Shown here: piece by piece, positions 53,385-61,997 of the stretch | How the letters are laid out: the number at the start of each line of letters is the position of its first letter | Numbering within the stretch: the stretch's first letter is position 1 | Source: an uncultured Clostridia bacterium | GTDB lineage: Bacteria; Bacillota; Clostridia; Oscillospirales; Oscillospiraceae | Reading direction: 5' to 3' | DNA length: 64,000 nt | Assembly: GCA_946412355.1 (NCBI GenBank) | Contig: CAMKGX010000002.1 | Location: forward strand, 33,233-97,232 | Made by a program: the position numbers and the translations under genes | Notes under the pieces: model-generated | Told to the model about the DNA's origin: nothing | What the model saw: only the letters and a program-made list of their open reading frames with translations | Databases searched by the model: none

Positions 53385-55114
53385 AGGTAACCATCGACAA
53401 GCGGACCGTCAGCGTGCCGGAGGACGCCACCATTCTGGAGGCGGCCCGGATGGCCGGGGTGGACATCCCCACGCTGTGCTACTTAAAGGGTATAAACGAA
53501 ATCGGCGCATGCCGCATCTGCATGGTGGAGGTGGAGGGACAGGTACGGCTGGTGCCCTCCTGCGACACCACGGTGGTGGAGAACATGGTGGTACACACCA
53601 ACTCCCCCCGGGTGCGGGAGGCGCGGCGGGTGAACCTGCGGCTGTTGCTGAGCCAGCACGACACCCGCTGCACCAAATGCACCCGCAGCGGCAACTGCAA
53701 GCTGCAGCAGCTTACCAACGACTACAATCTGCTGGGCGACCACTACGTGCCGGACCTGAAGAACATCGCCACCGACTTTACCAACCCGGTGGTGCGGATT
53801 GAAAACCGCTGCGTCAAGTGTATGCGGTGCATCCAGGTGTGCGACCACGTTCAGGGCATGCACATCTGGGACCTGGTGGGCACCGGCTCCCGGACCACCG
53901 TGGGCGTGCATGACGCACGGAAGCTGGGGGACTCGGACTGCACCTTCTGCGGCCAGTGCATCACCCACTGCCCCGTGGGCGCTTTGCAGGAGCACGACGA
54001 CACCGGGAGGGTTTTCGACTTCCTGGCCGACCCGGAGAAAATCACCATTGTGCAGGTGGCCCCGGCGGTGCGCTCGGCCTGGGCGGAATACTATCATCTG
54101 GACCCCCAATACGCCACCGCGGAGCGGATGGTGACGGCATTGAAGATGATGGGCTTCGACTATGTGTTCGACACCAATTTCTCCGCCGACCTGACCATTA
54201 TGGAGGAGGGCAGCGAGTTCATAGAGCGGTTTACCCACCGCAATCGGTACAAGTGGCCCATGTTTACCAGCTGCTGCCCCGGCTGGGTGCGGTTCATCAA
54301 GGGACAGTTCCCCGCCTACGTGGACAATCTCTCCACCGCCAAGTCCCCCCAGGGGATGTTCGGCGCGGTGGCCAAGAGCTATTTTGCGGAGAAGCTGGGC
54401 GTTGACCCCCACCGCATCGCGGTGATCTCCATTATGCCCTGCACCGCCAAGAAGGCGGAGCGGGCCCTGCCCAATCTCAACGACGCCTGCGGCGACCCGG
54501 ACGTGGACGTGGTACTGACCACCCGGGAGATGGTGCGGATGTTCCGGGGCGAGCAGATCCACCCGGAGAAGCTGGCGGAGACACCCTTCGACAGCCCCCT
54601 GGGCACCGGCACCGGCGCGGCGGTGATCTTCGGCGCCACCGGCGGCGTGATGGACGCGGCGCTGCGCAGCGCCTACTATCTGGTGACCGGCAAGAACCCC
54701 GACGCCGACGCCTTTACCGCCGTGCGGGGCATGGACGGCTGGAAGGAGGCCACCTTTGCCATCCCCGGCGCGGGGGACGTGCGCGTGGCGGTGGCCAGCG
54801 GCCTGGGCAACACCCGGCGGCTGATGGAGGCCATCGACAACGGCGACGTGGATTACGATTTCGTGGAGATCATGGCCTGTCCCGGCGGCTGCGCCGGCGG
54901 CGGCGGGCAGCCCATCCACGACGGTGTGGAGATGGCGGAGAGCCGGGGCGACGTGCTGTGGGGGCTGGACAGGAACGCCAAGGTACGTTTTTCCCACGAG
55001 AACCCGGACGTGCTGGCGCTGTATAACGAGTATCTCAAGCGGCCGCTGAGCGAGCGGTCACACCACCTGCTGCATACCGACCACCACGGCTGGAAAATGC
55101 CGGGAGAGGCGTAA
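53378..55114 (+). CDS. hydA: [FeFe] hydrogenase catalytic subunit, group A
   Basis: 578 residues. [2Fe-2S] domain Cys34, 45, 48 and 62; His-ligated cluster His94, Cys98, 101 and 107; two [4Fe-4S] clusters at Cys145/148/151/155 and Cys188/191/194/198. H-cluster motifs are complete: TSCCPGW (297-303), MPCTAKKAE (353-361) and MACPGGCAGGGGQP (499-512). The C-terminal small-subunit-like part ends about 40 residues later with a His-rich tail. It makes or takes up H2, coupled to NAD(P)H or ferredoxin through the preceding protein. Maturation genes HydEFG are not in the window. A strong terminator follows. Confidence 0.97.
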   Translation: MVKVTIDKRTVSVPEDATILEAARMAGVDIPTLCYLKGINEIGACRICMVEVEGQVRLVPSCDTTVVENMVVHTNSPRVREARRVNLRLLLSQHDTRCTKCTRSGNCKLQQLTNDYNLLGDHYVPDLKNIATDFTNPVVRIENRCVKCMRCIQVCDHVQGMHIWDLVGTGSRTTVGVHDARKLGDSDCTFCGQCITHCPVGALQEHDDTGRVFDFLADPEKITIVQVAPAVRSAWAEYYHLDPQYATAERMVTALKMMGFDYVFDTNFSADLTIMEEGSEFIERFTHRNRYKWPMFTSCCPGWVRFIKGQFPAYVDNLSTAKSPQGMFGAVAKSYFAEKLGVDPHRIAVISIMPCTAKKAERALPNLNDACGDPDVDVVLTTREMVRMFRGEQIHPEKLAETPFDSPLGTGTGAAVIFGATGGVMDAALRSAYYLVTGKNPDADAFTAVRGMDGWKEATFAIPGAGDVRVAVASGLGNTRRLMEAIDNGDVDYDFVEIMACPGGCAGGGGQPIHDGVEMAESRGDVLWGLDRNAKVRFSHENPDVLALYNEYLKRPLSERSHHLLHTDHHGWKMPGEA

Positions 55115-55144
55115 GCGGCGCGATTGCGGCCAATAGCATATAAG

Positions 55145-55188
55145 AACCACAGCCATTCCGGGTTTCCGGGATGGCTGTGGTTTTTTGG
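55145..55188 (+). terminator. Terminator after hydrogenase
   Basis: 17-bp stem (55145-55161 with 55166-55182, one wobble) and six T, 30 nt after the hydA stop. Confidence 0.9.
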
Positions 55189-55217
55189 GGGCGGTTTTCC
55201 GCAGGTTGGCAGGGGGG

Positions 55218-56080
55218 CGCCCCCTCATCCGTCACGGCCGTAGGCCGTGACACCTTCCCCCCAGGGGGAAGGCGGGGCGGACAGAGTCGTCCGCCCCTAC
55301 GGAGAGAATCGGCAGTTTTTTGACGCCAACGGGCGGGTTTGGTTATTGCCGCCGGGTTTTCGGGCGGAGCAGAGCCCCGCCCCTACGGGCGGTTGTCGAT
55401 ACCGCGCGTCATTCAACCGGGTTTGGTGGTGGGCGGTACCCTTTGGCGGGACACATGGGTCCCGCCCTACGGAGGGAGACGCTGCCGTTTACCATTCACC
55501 CGCCCTTGGTGGTTGTTGCCGCCGGGTACGTCGCGCCCTACGGAGGGGCTGCGTTTTTTCACAGGTTTGTGCTTGTCGCCCCCTCATCCGTCACGGCCGA
55601 AGGCCGTGACACCTCTTGCCCACGTTGCGGCATCCGGTTCCCAGGCCCGTTGGGCCATGGCAACCGGGCCGCTGCCTGGCTGTGCCCTCGCTTTATCCGC
55701 CGCCGGCGGCGCTTCGGGCACAGCCCCCCGTGGGGGAAGGCGGGGCGGTTGGTTGTTTCCGTTTGCCATTCAACCGGCGGTGGCACTCATTGTTACCGCG
55801 TTGCGGGCCGCCGGGCGCCAGTGACGGCCCGCGAGGCACGAGCGGCTGGTGGAGCCAGTGCCCCTGGGGTAGGCGGCGGCCCCTACGAGGGATTGCGAAT
55901 CGCCCCCTCATCCGTCACGGCCTTTTCAGGCCGTGCCACCTCTTGCCCACGTTGCGGCATCCGGTTCCCAGGCCCGTTGGGCCATGGCAACCGGGCCGCT
56001 GCCTGGCTGTGCCCTCGCTTTATCCGCCGCTGGCGGCGCTTCGGGCACAGCCCCCCCGAGAGGGAAGGCGGGGCGTGTTG
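55218..56080. repeat. Long hairpin-repeat island upstream of murA
   Basis: Over 850 bp of repeats: double-hairpin elements at 55218-55276, 55575-55613 and 55901-55945; GGCGGA-type hairpins at 55275-55303 and 55362-55390; a REP at 55445-55471; a GCGC-type CTAC foot near 55527; and a long CTAC-footed element near 55800-55890. Two copies of a longer unit are listed separately. No gene is credible. Confidence 0.85.
55576..56080. repeat. Near-identical direct repeats of about 175 bp
   Basis: Copy 1 about 55576-55757, copy 2 about 55901-56080. They share the start CCCCTCATCCGTCACGGCC, a 90-bp core that appears identical (TTGCCCACGTTGCGGCATCC and beyond), and a hairpin GGCTGTGCCC / GGGCACAGCC. The two diverge mainly near the right end. 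Confidence 0.85.
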
Positions 56081-56168
56081 TTGTTTTGGCTAAAATATGT
56101 TGTTTTGCTTTGTGAAAAATGCATATACTCGTTGCGGCGGCGGGGGATGAAATTCTTCCAAGTTTTTG

Positions 56169-56196
56169 TTGCCTTTGCGGTAAAATATGATATACT
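56169..56196 (+). promoter_or_regulatory. murA promoter
   Basis: TTGCCT (56169-56174), 16 nt, TATACT (56191-56196), about 105 nt before the start. Confidence 0.65.
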
Positions 56197-56301
56197 TATC
56201 ATGTATCGGAGTGTGCGGAAATTTGCCGACCCCGTGCATGGATTCCCGCAGGGCGGGCATCCTACCATTGCTGTTTTCACGACATGAAATGAGGTGTCGA
56301 T

Positions 56302-57600
56302 TTGCATAAGTACGTCATTAACGGTAACCGCCCCCTGTACGGTGAGGTGGACATTTCCGGCGCGAAAAACGCCGCGGTGGCCATTATCCCCGCCGCGCTG
56401 CTGGTGGACGGCGTGTGCCGCATTGAAAATATTCCCGAAATCAGCGACGTGACGCTGTTTTTCAGCATTCTGGAGGATTTGGGCGCCCGGGTGAAGGTGC
56501 TCAACCGCCACGCCATTGAGCTGGATTGCCACACCATCCGCTCCACCCGGCCCAGCTACAACATGGCCCGGCGCATCCGCGCCAGCTATTACCTGGTGGG
56601 GGCTTTGCTGGGCCGGTTCGGCGAGGCCACCGTGGCCCTGCCCGGCGGCTGCAACTTCGGCGGCGTGCGGCCCATTGACCAGCACGTGAAGGGCTTTACC
56701 GCCATGGGCGCCGAGGTGACCGTGGAGAGCGGCGCCATTCACGCCGTGGCCCGGGAGGGTAAGCTGCGGGGCGCCAACGTGTATCTGGACGTGGTCAGCG
56801 TGGGCGCTACCATGAACATCATGATGGCCGCCGTGCTGGCGGAGGGCAACACCGTTATCGAGAACGCCGCCAAGGAGCCTCACATTGTGGATCTGGCCAA
56901 CTTCCTCAACTCCATGGGCGCCGACATCAAGGGCGCCGGCACGGACACCATTAAAATCCGGGGCGTGGCCGCCCTCAGCGGCGGCAGCTACGCCATTATC
57001 CCCGACCAGATCGAGGCGGGCACCTATATGGCAGCGGTGGCAGCCACCGGCGGCCAGCTGCTGATCCGCAACATCATCCCCAAGCACATGGACTGCATCT
57101 CCGCCAAGCTGCGGGAGATGGGGGTGACCATCGAGGAGCAGGACGACGCACTGCTGGTGCGCCGGGACGGCCCGCTGCAGCGCACCAACATCAAGACCAT
57201 GCCCTACCCCGGCTTCCCTACCGACATGCAGCCCCAGATCGCCACGGTGCTGGCCCTGGCCCAGGGCACCAGCCTGGTGACGGAGAGCGTGTGGTCCAGC
57301 CGGTTTAAGTACGTGGATGAGCTCAAGCGCATGGGCGCACAGATCCAGGTGGACGGCAAGGTTGCCGTGGTGGAGGGCGTGGACCATCTGGAGGGCGCGC
57401 CTATCCAGGCCTGCGATCTCCGGGCCGGCGCCGCCATGGTCATCGCCGCGCTGGCGGCCCACGGCACCACGGAGATCACCCAGGTGCAGTATATCGAGCG
57501 GGGCTACGAGGACATCATCGGCAAACTGCGCGCCGTAGGCGCGGACATCCGGCTGGTGGATGAGCCGGACCCCGCCGGCACCGTGCAGCAGGCCGGTTAA
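56302..57600 (+). CDS. murA: UDP-N-acetylglucosamine 1-carboxyvinyltransferase
   Basis: 432 residues from a TTG with GAGGTG 6 nt upstream. EPSP-synthase-like two-domain fold; SGAKNAAVA (Lys22, Asn23) and the active loop PGGCNFGGVRPIDQH with Cys117, the residue attacked by fosfomycin. Cys rather than Asp at this position predicts fosfomycin sensitivity of this copy. First committed step of peptidoglycan synthesis. Firmicutes often have two copies (murAA/murAB); which this is cannot be told. Confidence 0.94.
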   Translation: MHKYVINGNRPLYGEVDISGAKNAAVAIIPAALLVDGVCRIENIPEISDVTLFFSILEDLGARVKVLNRHAIELDCHTIRSTRPSYNMARRIRASYYLVGALLGRFGEATVALPGGCNFGGVRPIDQHVKGFTAMGAEVTVESGAIHAVAREGKLRGANVYLDVVSVGATMNIMMAAVLAEGNTVIENAAKEPHIVDLANFLNSMGADIKGAGTDTIKIRGVAALSGGSYAIIPDQIEAGTYMAAVAATGGQLLIRNIIPKHMDCISAKLREMGVTIEEQDDALLVRRDGPLQRTNIKTMPYPGFPTDMQPQIATVLALAQGTSLVTESVWSSRFKYVDELKRMGAQIQVDGKVAVVEGVDHLEGAPIQACDLRAGAAMVIAALAAHGTTEITQVQYIERGYEDIIGKLRAVGADIRLVDEPDPAGTVQQAG

Positions 57601-57611
57601 GACAGACACAG

Positions 57612-57681
57612 CAGCGTTCCCGTCCCGGCGGCGGCGAACGCTGTTGCGCTAAAGGCGCCGCTCTCCGGGGAGAACGGCGCC
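57612..57681 (+). other. Two hairpins between murA and walJ
   Basis: CAGCGTTC (57612-57619) / GAACGCTG (57636-57643), then GGCGCCG...CGGCGCC (57654-57681). There is no T run, so they may be processing or attenuation structures. Confidence 0.45.
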
Positions 57682-57745
57682 GCGGATGATTTTCCCCCAA
57701 AAGCGGGCGGCGCCCGCAGTACATGATGTTACGAGGTATTTTTCG

Positions 57746-58525
57746 TTGTTGACAGTGCATACCTTTGCCAGCGGCTCCGAGGGCAACGCGCTGCTGATCT
57801 CCGGCGGCGAGACCCATATTCTGGTGGACGCGGGCATCTCCTGCCGTCGCATCAGGCAGTCCCTGGCTCTGCTGGAGCTGGGGCTGGAGGACCTTGACGG
57901 CATCCTTATCACCCACGAGCACAGCGACCACATCGCGGGGCTGGCCACGCTGACGCGGCAGTGCGCCGCGCCGGTGTACGCCACGGCGGCCACCGGACGG
58001 CAGCTGTGCTACCGCATCGCGGGACTGGAGCCGGTGCTGCATCAGGTGGCGCCGGGGGACGTGTTCCACCTGGGGGACGTGAAGGTGACGGTGTTCCCCA
58101 CCAGCCACGACAGCGCCGACAGCGTGGACTACCGGCTGGACGGCTGCGGCGGCAGCGTGGGCGTGATGACCGACACGGGATACGTGACGGATGAGGCGGC
58201 CCAGGCCCTGGCAGGGGCGGCGCTGCTGGTGCTGGAGAGCAACCACGACGTGGCGTGGCTGAAAAGCGGGCCCTATCCCTACGTGCTGAAGCAGCGGATA
58301 TTGGGCGACAGGGGCCACCTGAGCAACGACGACGCAGCCCGGTTTGCCCGGCAGATGGCGGAGGGGGGCACGAAACAGTTTGTGCTGGCCCACCTGAGCC
58401 GGGAGAACAACACGCCCCGGCAGGCACTGGAGACGGTGCAGCAGGCGGTGGCGGCCTTCGGCGCGACGGTATGTGTGGCGCCACGGGGCGAGTTGAGCCA
58501 GGCGTATATCGCGGAGGATTGCTGA
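57746..58525 (+). CDS. walJ: WalJ/YycJ-like metallo-beta-lactamase-fold hydrolase
   Basis: About 259 residues. THEHSDHIAG carries the HxHxDH zinc motif, then SHDSADSVDYRL, MTDTGYVTDEA and LAHLSRENNTP. YycJ proteins are exonuclease-like enzymes linked to WalKR-regulated wall metabolism. The start is uncertain: TTG at 57746 has GAGG 9 nt upstream and gives the family-like VHTFASGSEGN start; ATG at 57686 has no site. Stop and next start overlap (TGATG). Confidence 0.88.
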   Translation: MLTVHTFASGSEGNALLISGGETHILVDAGISCRRIRQSLALLELGLEDLDGILITHEHSDHIAGLATLTRQCAAPVYATAATGRQLCYRIAGLEPVLHQVAPGDVFHLGDVKVTVFPTSHDSADSVDYRLDGCGGSVGVMTDTGYVTDEAAQALAGAALLVLESNHDVAWLKSGPYPYVLKQRILGDRGHLSNDDAARFARQMAEGGTKQFVLAHLSRENNTPRQALETVQQAVAAFGATVCVAPRGELSQAYIAEDC

Positions 58526-59007
58526 TGCAGAAAATCACCATCATCTGCGTGGGAAAGCTGAAAGAGAAGTTCTACATAGAGGCGGCGGCGGAGTATAGGA
58601 AGCGGCTGCAGCGCCACTGTGAGGCGGAGATCATAGAGCTGCCGGAGACGCGGCTGGGGGATCGCCCCTCAGACGCCGAAATACGGCAGGCGCTGGCCGC
58701 CGAGGCAGAGCTCATTCGGCAGAAAATTCCCAAGGGCAGCGCCGTGACGGCGCTGTGCATCGAGGGGAAAAGCTGCGACAGTGAAACCCTTTCCCGGCGG
58801 CTGGCGGAGTTTGCCCTGGCCGGGCGCAGCGGCGTCACCTTCCTCATCGGAGGCAGCTTCGGGCTGGACGAGGGCCTGAAGCGGCAGGCCGACTGGCGGC
58901 TGAGCATGTCGCCCATGACGTTTCCCCACCACATGGCGCGGATCATGCTGTTGGAGCAGGTTTACCGGGCGTATCAGATCGCCGCGGGGACAAAATATCA
59001 CAAATAG
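58525..59007 (+). CDS. rlmH: 23S rRNA pseudouridine1915 N3-methyltransferase
   Basis: 160 residues, full length. SPOUT fold with ITIICVGKLKEKFYIEAAAE at the start, FLIGGSFGLDEGLK as the knot/SAM region and MLLEQVYRAYQIAAGTKYHK at the end, all RlmH-specific. GGAGGATT precedes the ATG. Order walJ-rlmH is common in Firmicutes. Confidence 0.96.
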   Translation: MQKITIICVGKLKEKFYIEAAAEYRKRLQRHCEAEIIELPETRLGDRPSDAEIRQALAAEAELIRQKIPKGSAVTALCIEGKSCDSETLSRRLAEFALAGRSGVTFLIGGSFGLDEGLKRQADWRLSMSPMTFPHHMARIMLLEQVYRAYQIAAGTKYHK

Positions 59008-59021
59008 GAGATGATGGCACC

Positions 59022-59321
59022 GTGAAGGACTGGCATTTCGGCACCGAGCCCCTGGACTGGCCCCTGGACGGACAGGGGCAGCGGGAAAAGGCTGTGCTGC
59101 TGACCCACACCGCCGGCACCGGCGGCGAGGCGGAGATGACGATTTCCCTTCTCTCGTCGTGCGGCATTCCCGCCTTTGCCTACCATGAGCATGGGGTGGC
59201 GGGCAAGGTCATCAGCGGATTTTCCGGATTCGGAGAGGACATTTACGTCCCCCAGAGCCAATGGGAGGACGCAAAAAATATTTTAGAGGCTCAGCCTTTT
59301 GAGCAGGAGGAGGAACTATGA
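59022..59321 (+). CDS. DUF2007-like small protein
   Basis: 99 residues from a GTG with TAGGAG upstream. AEMTISLLSSCGIPAFAYHE, then GFGEDIYVPQSQWEDAKNIL matches the DUF2007 putative signal-transducing fold, a ferredoxin-like small domain of unsettled function. It overlaps the phosphoglucomutase start by 4 nt (ATGA), so it is cotranslated with it. Confidence 0.78.
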   Translation: MKDWHFGTEPLDWPLDGQGQREKAVLLTHTAGTGGEAEMTISLLSSCGIPAFAYHEHGVAGKVISGFSGFGEDIYVPQSQWEDAKNILEAQPFEQEEEL

Positions 59322-61045
59322 GCAACTACAAGCAGGAGTATGAGAAGTGGCTGAACAGCGGCGTACTTACGGCCGATGAGCTGCAGGAGCTGCGGGATAT
59401 CGCCGGGGACGAGCGGGAGATTGAGAGCCGTTTCTTCGCGCCGTTGGAGTTCGGCACCGCCGGATTGCGGGGCACCATGAAGATGGGCCTGCACCAGATG
59501 AACGTGTACGTCATCCGCTGGGCCACCCAGGGCTTTGCCCAGGTCATCGCCGCCGAGGGCGAGGAGGCCAAGCGCCGGGGCGTGGCCATCTGCATGGATT
59601 GCCGCATCCACTCCATGGATTTCGCCAGGGCTGCCGCCGAGGTGTGCGCCGCCAACGGCATCCACGTCCGCATTTTTGAGAGCCTGCGGCCCACGCCGGA
59701 GCTGAGCTTCGCCGTGCGGGAGTACGGCTGCCAGGCGGGCATAAACGTCACCGCCAGCCACAACCCCAAGGAGTACAACGGCTACAAGGTCTACTGGGCC
59801 GACGGCGCCCAGCTTCCCCCCCAGCACGCCGCCGCCATCGCCTCCGCTCTGGAGAAGATCGATATTTTCAAAGACGTGAAGACCATGGACTACGACGAGG
59901 CCGTGAAGGCCGGCATGGTGGAGATCATGGGCCGGGAGACCGACGATAAGTTCATGGCACGGGTGCTGGAGATGATCAACGACAAGGAGACTGTGGCCAA
60001 GGTGGCGGACAGCTTCAAGGTGGTGTACACCCCGTTCCACGGCTGCGGCCACATCCTGGTGCCGGAGGCCCTGCGGGCTCTGGGCATTAAGCATCTGTAT
60101 CCCGTGGAGGAGCAGATGGTGATCGACGGCAGCTTCCCCACGGTGGCCTCCCCCAACCCGGAGAACCCCGAGGGCTTCTACCTGGCCGAGGCACTGGCCG
60201 ACAAGGTGGGCAGCGACTTCCTGCTGGGCACCGACCCCGACAGCGACCGGGTGGGCATTATGGTGCGCAACCACGAGGGCAAGTTCATCCCCGTCACCGG
60301 CAACCAGACCGGCGTGCTGCTGGCGGATTACCTCATCGGCGCGCTCAAGCGCAGCGGCAAGATGCCCGAAAAGCCCTATTTCCTCAAGAGCATCGTCACC
60401 ACCGAGATGGCGCGCCGGGTCTGCGAGGCCAACGGCGTGACCTGCTGCGACACCTTTACCGGCTTTAAGTTCATGGCGGAGAAGAAGAACGCCCTGGAGG
60501 CCGCCGGCGAGGGCACCGTGATTATGTCCTACGAGGAGAGCTACGGCTACATGCTGGGCGACTACGTGCGGGATAAGGACGCCGTCACCGCCTCCATGAT
60601 CCTGACAGAGATGGCGGCGTGGTACTACGCCCAGGGCATGAGCCTGTATGACGCCATTCTGGCCCTCAGCGAGAAGTACGGCTGGTACGGCGAGAAGACC
60701 CACAACCTGGTGATGCCCGGCCTGGACGGCCTGGAGAAGATGGCCAAGCTGATGCGGGATCTGCGGGCCAATCCGCCCCGGGAGATCTCCGGCGTGAAGG
60801 TGGCCCAGTGGAAGGACTATTCCGACGGCTCCGTGGTGGACGCGGAGACCGGCGAGAAGTCCCAGATGGAGCTGTCCGGCTCCAACGTGCTGCGCTACGA
60901 GATGGCCGACGGCACCACTATTCTGGTGCGGCCCAGCGGCACCGAGCCCAAGATAAAGGTGTACGTACTGACCCGGGGCAAGGACATTGCTGAGCGGGAC
61001 GCCAACCTGGAGAAGTACGGCCGCTGGGTGGCTACCCTGGCCTGA
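59318..61045 (+). CDS. pgcA: Phosphoglucomutase/phosphomannomutase
   Basis: 575 residues, the PgcA/PGM2-like length. Phosphoserine Ser147 in VTASHNPKEYNG, metal loop GTDPDSDRVG, sugar loop SYEESYGYM and phosphate-binding RPSGTEPKIKVY are intact. Converts glucose-6-P and glucose-1-P for cell-wall and glycolipid precursors. It follows murA, walJ and rlmH in a compact wall/ribosome cluster. Confidence 0.94.
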   Translation: MSNYKQEYEKWLNSGVLTADELQELRDIAGDEREIESRFFAPLEFGTAGLRGTMKMGLHQMNVYVIRWATQGFAQVIAAEGEEAKRRGVAICMDCRIHSMDFARAAAEVCAANGIHVRIFESLRPTPELSFAVREYGCQAGINVTASHNPKEYNGYKVYWADGAQLPPQHAAAIASALEKIDIFKDVKTMDYDEAVKAGMVEIMGRETDDKFMARVLEMINDKETVAKVADSFKVVYTPFHGCGHILVPEALRALGIKHLYPVEEQMVIDGSFPTVASPNPENPEGFYLAEALADKVGSDFLLGTDPDSDRVGIMVRNHEGKFIPVTGNQTGVLLADYLIGALKRSGKMPEKPYFLKSIVTTEMARRVCEANGVTCCDTFTGFKFMAEKKNALEAAGEGTVIMSYEESYGYMLGDYVRDKDAVTASMILTEMAAWYYAQGMSLYDAILALSEKYGWYGEKTHNLVMPGLDGLEKMAKLMRDLRANPPREISGVKVAQWKDYSDGSVVDAETGEKSQMELSGSNVLRYEMADGTTILVRPSGTEPKIKVYVLTRGKDIAERDANLEKYGRWVATLA

Positions 61046-61076
61046 CCCCACCCCTGCTGCATGAGTGCTACATAAG

Positions 61077-61111
61077 AAAACCCGGAGCCCTTCGGCTCCG
61101 GGTTTTTTTCA
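61077..61111 (+). terminator. Terminator after pgcA
   Basis: 13-bp stem AAAACCCGGAGCC / GGCTCCGGGTTTT with a CTTC loop, then TTT; A-rich on the other side, so it may also serve the convergent SGNH gene. Confidence 0.9.
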
Positions 61112-61117
61112 GATGTT

Positions 61118-61789
61118 TTACAGCGCGGACACGGCGGTGAAGAGGGCGTCCATCATGCGGTGGTAGCCGGGGAGGGTGAGGTGGATGCCGTCGGCGGCGA
61201 TGAGATCCCGCAGGTGGTGGTCCGGCAGGAAGAGACGGCGGACGTCGATGAGCTTCACGTCCTCCCGGCGGGCGAAGGCGGCGATGGCGTCGGAGTACAG
61301 CTCCTGGGTGCGGTAGATGACCCCCACCTCCCCCAGCCAGGTGAGGAGGGCCTCCCGGTCCAGAGAGGCGGAGAAGAAGTCGAAATACCGCTGGGCGTCG
61401 ATGGGGGGCAGGGTCATCAGCACTGGCTTAATCCCCCGCTCCCGCAGGAGAGCCACCGTGTCCGCCAGCACCTGGGAGAACCGGGCCAGAGACGTGCGGG
61501 GCAGGTGCTGGGCGGTGGGGTCGGCGGCGATGGCGGCCCAGGCATAGTCGCTGTCGTTGCCGCCGTAGCCGATGAGGGCCCAGGCGGCGTCGGTGCCCCG
61601 GTCAAGGTCGTGCCGCACCAGGGCCATACCCTTCTCCACCGTGGCGCCGAACTTGGCCCGATTGGTGACCATGGCGGCGGCCTCGCCGTAGCGCGCCATC
61701 ACCTCGCCCAGGTGGAACTTATACTTGCCGTCCGCCTCCGGCACGGTGGCTTTCAGCAGCGAATCGCCGTAGATGATGCCCTTTTGCAT
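61118..61789 (-). CDS. SGNH/GDSL-family hydrolase
   Basis: 223 residues. Catalytic Ser in YGDSLLKAT (block I), YGGNDSDYAW (block III) and DGIHLTLPGYHRM (Asp-His pair). No signal peptide, so it is cytoplasmic; family members are esterases or deacetylases of sugars and lipids. Substrate unknown. AAGGAGTG precedes the ATG. It is monocistronic, with its own promoter and a palindromic operator-like repeat. Confidence 0.88.
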   Translation of the reverse strand: MQKGIIYGDSLLKATVPEADGKYKFHLGEVMARYGEAAAMVTNRAKFGATVEKGMALVRHDLDRGTDAAWALIGYGGNDSDYAWAAIAADPTAQHLPRTSLARFSQVLADTVALLRERGIKPVLMTLPPIDAQRYFDFFSASLDREALLTWLGEVGVIYRTQELYSDAIAAFARREDVKLIDVRRLFLPDHHLRDLIAADGIHLTLPGYHRMMDALFTAVSAL

Positions 61790-61837
61790 GGTGCAGCACT
61801 CCTTCCCTGTTTGCCTTTTACTTGTGTCTCGCTTTCT

Positions 61838-61873
61838 GTAATCTAATATAGCACATTAGATTTCCTCGGTCAA
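61838..61873 (-). promoter_or_regulatory. SGNH gene promoter with inverted repeat
   Basis: AATCTAAT (61838-61845) and ATTAGATT (61853-61860) form a perfect inverted repeat with a 7-nt centre. It overlaps the minus-strand -10 TATATT (61843-61848); TTGACC lies at 61868-61873 with 19-nt spacing. A dimeric regulator site is likely. Confidence 0.6.
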
Positions 61874-61997
61874 TAGATTTTTCCCATTATTTTTCCGTTA
61901 TAAACCATTTATGTGTCCCAAAAAACGGACTTTTATGCTGTACAGTCATTGGCATATCTGGTATAATGGAGAAAACAGGCACGAGGAGGGGTGGAAC

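Noticed and set aside
55218..56080. Possible CRISPR array before murA
   Set aside because: Repeats are of unequal length and type, are themselves hairpins, and lack uniform spacers; no cas genes.
56020..57609. 529-codon minus-strand frame over murA
   Set aside because: Antisense shadow running into the repeat island; murA motifs are on the plus strand.
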